Source: Pseudobacillus lumedeiriae
GTDB taxonomy: Bacteria > Bacillota > Bacilli > Bacillales > Domibacillaceae
Reading direction: 5' to 3'
Assembly (NCBI RefSeq): GCF_044891285.1
Contig: NZ_JAUIYO010000004.1
Coordinates: 62,001-126,000 of the forward strand
DNA length: 64,000 nucleotides
In this document: positions 57,950 through 64,000 of the stretch, one piece after another
Layout of the letters: every line of letters begins with the position of its first letter
How positions within the stretch are numbered: position 1 is the stretch's first letter
Notes under the pieces: generated by a model
What the model was told of the DNA's origin: nothing
Databases searched by the model: none
What the model saw: only the letters and a program-made list of their open reading frames with translations
Translations under genes and position numbers: made by a program

Positions 57950-59620
57950 TTACATTTTTTCCGGTGCAGATACACCGATTAGTTTCAAGGCGTTTTTCAA
58001 TGTAATTTGTACAGTTTTCACTAAAGCAAGACGCGCTTCTGATAATTCTTTGTTGCTTGGATCAAGTACTTTTTCCGCATTGTAAAAACTATGGAAGGCT
58101 GCGGAAAGTTCTTGGATGTAGTTAGCCACTCGATGAGGAATACGTTTTTCAGCAGCTTCAGCGACCACTTGCGGGAAGTCACCGACTTTTTTCAACAAGT
58201 CGATTTCTTTTTCAGCGCCTAAAAGCGACAAATCCGCTTCTTTATTAATAGCAATTCCTTGTTCTTCTCCCTGACGCAAAATGCTGCTAATGCGGGCATG
58301 GGCATACTGTGCATAATAGACAGGGTTTTCGTTTGACTCGGAAATAGCGAGGTCGAGGTCAAAATCCATATGCGTATCGCCGCTTCTCATTGCGAAGAAA
58401 TAACGAACAGCATCAAGACCTACTTCTTCAACAAGCTCCCTCATTGTTACTGCTTTTCCAGTCCGTTTGCTCATTTTCATTTTTTCACCGTTTTTGTACA
58501 GATGAACGAGCTGAATGATTTCGACTTCTAAATTGTCTGGATCATATCCAAGTGCCTCAACCGCTGCTTTCATCCGAGGAATATAGCCGTGGTGATCCGC
58601 TCCCCAAATGTTAATAACCTTTTCGTAGCCACGCTCAAATTTATCTTTGTGATAAGCAAGGTCCGGTGTTAAATACGTATATGTGCCGTCATTTTTCACA
58701 AGAACGCGGTCTTTGTCGTCTCCGAATGCTGTCGAACGGAACCAGACAGCTCCTCCTTCTTCGTAAATGTGGCCTTTTTCACGCAACACCTTCATTGCTT
58801 CATCAATTTTTCCGTTTTCATAAAGAGAAGTTTCTGAATACCAAACATCAAAAGGAACGCGGAAATTTTCAAGATCCTTTTTTAATTTTTCCATTTCATA
58901 CGTTAAACCGTACTTTCTGAAAGTTTCGTACCGTTCTTTTTCCGGCATACCGGCAAATTGATCACCGAATTCATCTACAAGTCTTTGTCCAATGCCAACG
59001 ATGTCTTGTCCGTGGTAACCGTCTTCCGGCATTTCTTTCTCTTGACCGAGTGCTTGGAAATAACGGGCCTCAACAGAAAGTGCCAAGTTATGAATTTGAT
59101 TGCCGGCATCGTTAATGTAATACTCTCTCGTTACATCGTAGCCAGCTTTTTCAAGCACATTGCATAGGGAATCACCGACAGCCGCGCCGCGGGCATGGCC
59201 AAGATGAAGATCTCCCGTTGGGTTGGCTGATACGAATTCCACTTGCACCTTTTGATTGCTGCCGGCATTCGTTCTTCCGTAGTCATCACCTTCATTAAGC
59301 ACAACCGGAATTAAGTCTGTTAAATAGGCGTTATTCATATAAAAGTTAATAAATCCTGGTCCGGCAATTTCAATTTTCTCGATAGATGCTTTCGACAAGT
59401 CAAAGTTAGCAATGATCTCTTCCGCAATGGCGCGCGGTGCTTTCTTCGCCACACGAGCCAGCTGCATCGCCATATTCGTTGAATAGTCACCGTGCGCCTT
59501 CTCCTTCGGTGTCTCTAAAACAACAGTCGGAATTTCCTCTTTCTGTGCCAAGCCGGCCTTCAATACAGCCGCCTGAACTTCTGACTTTAACTCTTCTTGT
59601 ACCTTCTCTGCCACGTTCAT
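57950..59620 (-). CDS. argS: Arginyl-tRNA synthetase
   Basis: Charges tRNA-Arg with arginine. The 556-aa product has the class I motifs SANPTGDLHLGHARG (HIGH type, with HLGH) and KMSKRTGKAV (KMSKS type), a DALR anticodon-binding C-terminus (DAVRYFFAMR) and the N-terminal Add-1 domain. AAGGAGG lies 7 nt before the ATG. It is 71 bp after ywiB, in conserved order. Confidence 0.97.
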   Translation of the reverse strand: MNVAEKVQEELKSEVQAAVLKAGLAQKEEIPTVVLETPKEKAHGDYSTNMAMQLARVAKKAPRAIAEEIIANFDLSKASIEKIEIAGPGFINFYMNNAYLTDLIPVVLNEGDDYGRTNAGSNQKVQVEFVSANPTGDLHLGHARGAAVGDSLCNVLEKAGYDVTREYYINDAGNQIHNLALSVEARYFQALGQEKEMPEDGYHGQDIVGIGQRLVDEFGDQFAGMPEKERYETFRKYGLTYEMEKLKKDLENFRVPFDVWYSETSLYENGKIDEAMKVLREKGHIYEEGGAVWFRSTAFGDDKDRVLVKNDGTYTYLTPDLAYHKDKFERGYEKVINIWGADHHGYIPRMKAAVEALGYDPDNLEVEIIQLVHLYKNGEKMKMSKRTGKAVTMRELVEEVGLDAVRYFFAMRSGDTHMDFDLDLAISESNENPVYYAQYAHARISSILRQGEEQGIAINKEADLSLLGAEKEIDLLKKVGDFPQVVAEAAEKRIPHRVANYIQELSAAFHSFYNAEKVLDPSNKELSEARLALVKTVQITLKNALKLIGVSAPEKM

Positions 59621-59691
59621 ATATATACCTCCTTATGATTCTTTCCTATGTTCAACCAGCAGGGAGCTGTAAAGCGCTTAAATAAATCCCT

Positions 59692-60135
59692 TTACATACT
59701 TTTAAACGTTATTTTCAATGTATAATTGCCAACTGGTGTACCCTGCATCAATAAATGATAGTCCAGCTGGAATGTTCCTTCGAGCTGTGATTCTTTATAT
59801 GTATGGCTGTGAGACAGCTGTTTTGTTTGAGTAATCATGGCCAGCGTACCGTGGGGACTCGTATACGAACCATTCATCTGCTCTTTCTTATTAAACGGGA
59901 GTCTCATGTTCACCGCACCGCTGCGCAAAATGACAGTACTGTTTTCCGAAAACTTTACGATCGTTTGCACAGTGCCTTCTTCTTGGATCTCGTCATACTT
60001 TAGAAAACAGGTACCATTTTTCTCATAAAATTCTCCGGGCAGCAAGAGTTCGTATGTCTCTTTCTCTCCCTCATGCTCAATCACTGTTGTTAAATGAATA
60101 TTAACAGGTATATGGGCTTGCTGGTTTTGTGTCAA
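59692..60135 (-). CDS. ywiB: YwiB family protein (DUF1934)
   Basis: A 147-aa protein of the YwiB/DUF1934 family with a lipocalin-like beta-barrel fold; role unknown. The blocks YELLLPGEFYEKNGTCFLKY, STVILRSGAVNMRLPF and HGTLAMITQTKQL fit. The likely start is TTG 60135, with GAGG 10 nt upstream; GTG 60144 is too close to the ribosome site. It is 71 bp upstream of argS as in B. subtilis. Confidence 0.88.
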   Translation of the reverse strand: MTQNQQAHIPVNIHLTTVIEHEGEKETYELLLPGEFYEKNGTCFLKYDEIQEEGTVQTIVKFSENSTVILRSGAVNMRLPFNKKEQMNGSYTSPHGTLAMITQTKQLSHSHTYKESQLEGTFQLDYHLLMQGTPVGNYTLKITFKSM

Positions 60136-60290
60136 GCTGTTCACACCTCTTTAAAAATTCTCCTTATAACTTATTAAGTATAAAAATGTTTGTTTCAAAA
60201 TGCAATGGACATCCCCTAAATTTTAGCTTTAAACGGGATTAAAAGGGCCGAACTTGTGGTAATCAATAAAAAAAGATGGGAGTTGTTAAA

Positions 60291-60632
60291 ATGAATGAAG
60301 TGAAGAGAGCATATGCTGTCGATCCGGCCGCTAAAGAAATTTTACCGGCTGATGAAGGGAAAGGCCATTTCATCATACAAGCGACGGCCCAAGAAGCCGC
60401 TTTTATTAAAAAAATATTTGAAGAATCCTATTCTGCTGAAATCGATACGTACGTGCGGTCTCATATTCCTTATCTTGATTATTCTCATGATAAAGAAAAC
60501 GACCGTTACGATCAGTCGCTTATTGTCCTATACAGTCTAATCCATAAGTTGGGCGACGAGAAAACAAAACGTCACATTGCCAGCATGGGCATTTTGAATA
60601 AGCACCGGCTGAATGACGAAAAAGATTTTTAA
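60291..60632 (+). CDS. Hypothetical protein, 113 aa
   Basis: A soluble 113-aa protein with no signal peptide or membrane segment. It contains DEGKGHFIIQATAQEAAFIK and VRSHIPYLDYSHDKENDRYD, a mostly helical, charged sequence. GGGAG lies 8 nt before ATG 60291, and an earlier in-frame start lacks a site. It is divergent from ywiB and convergent with speB. I do not recognise the family; the position next to polyamine genes is not enough to infer a role. Confidence 0.65.
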   Translation: MNEVKRAYAVDPAAKEILPADEGKGHFIIQATAQEAAFIKKIFEESYSAEIDTYVRSHIPYLDYSHDKENDRYDQSLIVLYSLIHKLGDEKTKRHIASMGILNKHRLNDEKDF

Positions 60633-60724
60633 TAGAATAGCGGCATGTTGGATAAAAGACTGGTCCTCTGTCTTTAAAACGTTTCTTTGAGTCATTGCCG
60701 CTTTCACTGCTTGATTTATAAAAA

Positions 60725-60772
60725 CAGGGTTGTCCCTCGACCGTTGATCACTCGCGTTTGGGACATCCCCTG
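60725..60772 (-). terminator. Terminator of speB
   Basis: CAGGGTTGTCCC (60725-60736) pairs with GGGACATCCCCTG (60760-60772). Four to five U follow on the minus strand. It lies at the convergent end with the 113-aa gene. Confidence 0.82.
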
Positions 60773-60777
60773 CTCCA

Positions 60778-61662
60778 TTACTTTTTATTTACGAGTCCCC
60801 AGCCCAAAATCATTTCACGGATAAGCTTGGAGGCTGTATTCGCTGTCTGTTCAGATGTATCATAGATTGGCGCTACTTCCACAAGGTCACCGCCGACGAC
60901 GTTGACTTCTGACTTAGCAATCTCATGAATCGAAGCAAGCAGCTCTTTAGATGTAATGCCGCCAGCATCCACCGTTCCTGTACCAGGGGCATGTGCCGGG
61001 TCCAACACATCAATATCGATCGTCACATATACTGGCCGGCCGGCAAGCGTCGGCAAAATTTCTTTCAACGGCTGAAGCACTTCAAATTTAGAAATATGCA
61101 TGCCGTTTTCCTTTGCCCATTGAAATTCTTCTTTCATGCCGGAGCGGATACCGAATGAGTGAACATTCTCTGGACCAATAAGCTCAGCAATTTTACGGAT
61201 CGGTGTAGAGTGAGAAAGCGGTTCTCCTTCGTACTCTGTACGTAAATCCGTGTGAGCATCCATATGAATAATCGCTAAATCAGGATATTTCTTCGCAACG
61301 GCTTTCATCACAGGCCAGGAAACGAGATGCTCGCCGCCCATGCCAAGCGGAAACTTCCCATCTGCTAATAAGCCATCAATATAGTCTTCAATTAACTCAA
61401 GGCTTTTGCCAGCGTTTCCAAACGGCAGCGGAATATCACCGGCATCGAAATAATTAATTTCTTCAAGTTCGCGGTCTAGATATGGGCTGTATTCTTCCAG
61501 ACCGATCGATACTTCACGAATTCGCCCTGGTCCGAAACGAGAGCCGGGACGATAACTGACTGTCCAGTCCATCGGCATACCATATAGGACCACTTGACTT
61601 TTCTCATACTCCTGCTGGGCACCGATAAAAATATTGCCCGAATAGGCTTCATCAAAACGCAT
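60778..61662 (-). CDS. speB: Agmatinase
   Basis: Hydrolyses agmatine to putrescine and urea with a di-manganese centre. The product is 294 aa from ATG 61662 after AAGGTGGGG. The metal motifs are GGEHLVSWP, MDAHTDLR and DIDVLDPAHAPGTGT. It is 36 bp after speE, so putrescine and spermidine synthesis are co-expressed. Confidence 0.96.
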   Translation of the reverse strand: MRFDEAYSGNIFIGAQQEYEKSQVVLYGMPMDWTVSYRPGSRFGPGRIREVSIGLEEYSPYLDRELEEINYFDAGDIPLPFGNAGKSLELIEDYIDGLLADGKFPLGMGGEHLVSWPVMKAVAKKYPDLAIIHMDAHTDLRTEYEGEPLSHSTPIRKIAELIGPENVHSFGIRSGMKEEFQWAKENGMHISKFEVLQPLKEILPTLAGRPVYVTIDIDVLDPAHAPGTGTVDAGGITSKELLASIHEIAKSEVNVVGGDLVEVAPIYDTSEQTANTASKLIREMILGWGLVNKK

Positions 61663-61698
61663 AGCTTTCCCCACCTTTTTCTCAAACTTACGGCTAGA

Positions 61699-62529
61699 TT
61701 ACTTAGTTAAATCTTGTACAAACTTAGGCAAAACAAATGCCGCTTTATGCAGCTCTTTCGTATAATATTTCGTTTCAATCTCGTGGAAACGCTCGTCGCT
61801 TACTTCGAGTGGATCATACTTTTTAGAACCAATCGTAAATGTCCACATTCCACTCGGGTACGTTGGAATGTTCGCTGTGTACAAACGAGTAATTGGGAAA
61901 ATTTCTTTTACATCGCGCTGTACCTCACGGATTAAGTCCGCTTTAAACCACGGATTATCTGTCTGTGCTACGAAAATACCATCTTCTTTCAACGCCTTTG
62001 AAATCCCCGCATAAAACCCTTTCGTAAATAAGTTGGCAGCCGGTCCTACTGGCTCTGTCGAATCCACCATGATGACATCATATTCATTATCACTATTAGC
62101 AATATGCATAAAGCCATCATCTACGCGTACATCTACACGTTCATTTTCTAATTCTCCGGCGATTTCCGGTAAGAACTTTTTCGAGAACTCGATAACTTTG
62201 CCATCAATATCAACGAGTGTCGCTTTCTTTACGCTAGGGTGCTTTAACACTTCACGAATGACACCGCCATCGCCGCCGCCGACAACGAGGACATTCTCGG
62301 GATTCGGGTGAGTAAATAACGGCACGTGGGCGACCATTTCATGATAGACAAATTCATCTTTTTGCGAAGTCATTACCATGCCGTCCAAGAACAGCATATT
62401 TCCCCACTCTTCTGTCTCAGCCATTTCTAAATATTGAAAATCCGTTTGCTCTGTATGCAATGTCCGCTTAACCTTCATCGTAATACCAAAGTTAGCTGTT
62501 TGCTTTTCTGTATACCAAAGTTCGCTCAT
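61699..62529 (-). CDS. speE: Spermidine synthase
   Basis: Transfers an aminopropyl group from decarboxylated SAM to putrescine. The product is 276 aa from ATG 62529 (MSELWYTEKQTANFGITMK), the usual length. It has LVVGGGDGGVIREVLKH, VDIDGKVIEFSK and the catalytic Asp in MVDSTEPVGPA. A sigma-A promoter is 50-80 bp upstream. It is first in the speE-speB pair. Confidence 0.97.
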   Translation of the reverse strand: MSELWYTEKQTANFGITMKVKRTLHTEQTDFQYLEMAETEEWGNMLFLDGMVMTSQKDEFVYHEMVAHVPLFTHPNPENVLVVGGGDGGVIREVLKHPSVKKATLVDIDGKVIEFSKKFLPEIAGELENERVDVRVDDGFMHIANSDNEYDVIMVDSTEPVGPAANLFTKGFYAGISKALKEDGIFVAQTDNPWFKADLIREVQRDVKEIFPITRLYTANIPTYPSGMWTFTIGSKKYDPLEVSDERFHEIETKYYTKELHKAAFVLPKFVQDLTK

Positions 62530-62581
62530 ATCATCTCTTCCTTTCTGCAAATGATATATTCTTTCCATTTGCACTGAAAAA

Positions 62582-62609
62582 AGTATAGTGGAATTCAACA
62601 AAAATTCAA
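62582..62609 (-). promoter_or_regulatory. Sigma-A promoter of speE
   Basis: On the minus strand TTGAAT (62609-62604), 16-bp spacer, TATACT (62587-62582). It gives a leader of about 45-50 nt before speE. Confidence 0.75.
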
Positions 62610-62723
62610 GTTATTTTTTCCTTTTCTGCCGCCTCGCGCGAAAATATCCCTTTCTTACGTTTAAAATTGAGAGAATTTTTTCATAATGTTTATAATTATT
62701 CTTTTTAAGGCAGGTAAACTCAC

Positions 62724-64000
62724 ATGATCATTATGATCCTGTCAAGCTATGTTAAAACAGTGAAATGGATACGTGCAGGCTTGTTTCTTGGATTTTTTAG
62801 TCTGGCTGCGGCATTGCTGCTTGTAGGGGCCGGTTTTTTGTATATGAGGCTATTGGGTGAACCAGAAGTAGCCGTACCACAGTCCACTCTTTATTTTTCC
62901 GCTGATGGACAAGTGATCGGTGAAAGCCGTGCCAGCGAGAAAAGATATTGGGTCAATCTTGATCAAGTATCTCCTCATTTGGTCCAAGCTACTCTTGCTG
63001 TCGAGGATAAAAAGTTTTTTGATCACCACGGTTTTGACTTCAAACGGATAGCAGGTGCCGTTGTTGCTGACATTAAAGCAATGGCAAAAGTACAGGGCGC
63101 CAGCACGATCACTCAGCAGTATGCCCGTAATCTTTATCTTTCCCATGATAAGACATGGAAACGCAAACTATCTGAAGCCATGTATACGATGCGGCTTGAA
63201 ATGAATTATACGAAAGAACAAATTTTAGAAGGCTACTTAAACACAATCTATTATGGCCACGGTGCATATGGGATCGAAGCAGCCAGCCAGTTTTATTTCG
63301 GAAAAAAAGCAAGTGCATTGACCTTGGCGGAAGCAAGTATGCTCGCTGGTATTCCGAAAGGTCCATCTATTTATTCACCGCTCGCCTCTCTCACAAAAGC
63401 GAAGGAACGGCAGAATGTTATCTTACAGCAAATGGAAAAGTCCGGAGTCATTACAGCATCACAGCATAGACGAGCGAGTGCCGAAAAACTCCGTATCATC
63501 GGTGAACACTTGCATACAGACATAGAAATCGCTCCTTATTTTCGGGAAGCTGTTCAACAAGTACTCGCTGATAAGCTTGGTGCGGATGAACAAACAATTG
63601 CACTTGGCGGTTTACGTGTATACACGACACTGAACAGGGAACATCAGCGCATTGCTGAACAGACGATTAAAAAAGTGATTGCTGACGACTCTGACGTACA
63701 GCCTGCTTTCGTTTCCATTGAACCGAAAACACACTTTGTGACCGCCCTATCCGGAGGGAAAGACTTTAAAGAAAGTCCCTACAATCGGGCTGTTCAGGCG
63801 GTTCGCCAGCCGGGTTCCACTTTTAAGCCGTTTTTATATTATGCGGCACTAGAAAATGGCTATACACCGGCGACTCAGTTAAAGAGCGAAAAAACAACGT
63901 TCCAGTACGACAATGGCCGGGAAATGTATCGACCAAGCAACTTCAATCACCGTTATGCGAACGCAGAGATTACTATGGAACAGGCGCTCGCTGTTTCAGA
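62724..64000 (+). CDS. pbpG: Class A penicillin-binding protein PbpG, 5' part
   Basis: Bifunctional peptidoglycan synthase, cut by the window end after 425 codons. An N-terminal membrane helix (about residues 17-42) is followed by a GT51 transglycosylase domain with catalytic Glu94 in AVEDKKFFDHHGFD and ASTITQQYARNLYL. A transpeptidase domain starts near residue 330, with the active-site S365-TFK in RQPGSTFKPFLYYAAL. Position and family fit B. subtilis PbpG, a sigma-F-dependent sporulation PBP. AAGGCAGG lies 9 nt before ATG 62724; the ATG at 62733 is an alternative. No clear sigma-F promoter was identified. Confidence 0.9.
   Translation, partial: MIIMILSSYVKTVKWIRAGLFLGFFSLAAALLLVGAGFLYMRLLGEPEVAVPQSTLYFSADGQVIGESRASEKRYWVNLDQVSPHLVQATLAVEDKKFFDHHGFDFKRIAGAVVADIKAMAKVQGASTITQQYARNLYLSHDKTWKRKLSEAMYTMRLEMNYTKEQILEGYLNTIYYGHGAYGIEAASQFYFGKKASALTLAEASMLAGIPKGPSIYSPLASLTKAKERQNVILQQMEKSGVITASQHRRASAEKLRIIGEHLHTDIEIAPYFREAVQQVLADKLGADEQTIALGGLRVYTTLNREHQRIAEQTIKKVIADDSDVQPAFVSIEPKTHFVTALSGGKDFKESPYNRAVQAVRQPGSTFKPFLYYAALENGYTPATQLKSEKTTFQYDNGREMYRPSNFNHRYANAEITMEQALAVS

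Noticed and set aside
1..64000. CRISPR array, tRNA or rRNA genes, integrases or transposases
   Set aside because: None was seen; the repeats present are dispersed hairpins without regular spacers or linked enzymes.

Overview
The window is a 64 kb piece of chromosome from an endospore-forming, flagellated, aerobic member of the Bacillaceae. The evidence is gene content and order: ssbB, fabZ, flhP/flhO, mbl, spoIIID, spoIIQ, spoIID, murAA, the atp operon, upp, glyA, ywlG-rpiB, ywlE, ywlC, spoIIR, prmC-prfA, tdk, rpmE, rho, glpX, murAB, tal, fbaA, spo0F, pyrG, rpoE, acdA, fadF, clsB, argS, ywiB, speB-speE and pbpG. This matches the arrangement remembered for Bacillus subtilis, with several insertions. 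The genus cannot be fixed from the sequence alone. Almost every gene is on the minus strand. No tRNA, rRNA, CRISPR array, transposase or phage gene was seen.

Layout. 1-4.1 kb: a competence-type single-strand binding protein, YwpF, small hypothetical genes, a lipoprotein, FabZ and an EpuA-family membrane peptide. 3.3-9.9 kb: flagellar rod/hook-type proteins, the actin homologue Mbl and the sporulation genes spoIIID, spoIIQ and spoIID, with a VanZ-like gene divergent from spoIIQ. 10.1-20.5 kb: murAA, ywmB, ywzB and the complete F1Fo ATP synthase operon (atpZ-I-B-E-F-H-A-G-D-C) behind a strong sigma-A promoter. 21-28.3 kb: UDP-GlcNAc 2-epimerase, upp, glyA, ywlG, rpiB, a chemoreceptor without a normal sensor domain, ywlE and mntP. 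28.4-34.6 kb: a DUF3891 gene with an apparent non-AUG start, ywlC beside a DnaA-box cluster, spoIIR, prmC, prfA, tdk and rpmE. 34.7-44.7 kb: rho, glpX, murAB, tal, fbaA, spo0F, ywjG, pyrG with a CTP-responsive attenuator, and rpoE. 45-56.4 kb: a catabolic block (fused isobutyryl-CoA mutase, TetR regulator, two acyl-CoA dehydrogenases, hydroxyacyl-CoA dehydrogenase, thiolase, FadF). 56.6-64 kb: cardiolipin synthase, argS, ywiB, speB, speE and the 5' part of pbpG.

Genes that work together include the atp operon; the acyl-CoA block, where fatty or branched acyl-CoA oxidation would pass electrons through FadF to menaquinone and IcmF would rearrange isobutyryl-CoA; release-factor maturation (prfA-prmC); polyamine synthesis (speE-speB); and sporulation signalling (spo0F, spoIIR, spoIIQ, spoIID, spoIIID, probably pbpG). 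Two near-identical operators (53965-53982 and 56529-56546) lie upstream of the thiolase and fadF and suggest a FadR-like fatty-acid regulon.

The least ordinary content is between genes. There are at least eight copies of ~120-130 bp hairpin-forming repeats, one of them inside the atp operon; two copies supply the stop codon of the gene they abut. A second repeat family lies in front of flhP and spo0F. A DnaA-box cluster, a pyrG reiterative-transcription attenuator, intercistronic atp hairpins and a probable AUC start codon are the best items for a second look. I found no convincing wholly new multi-gene system; the window is mostly conserved core genome.
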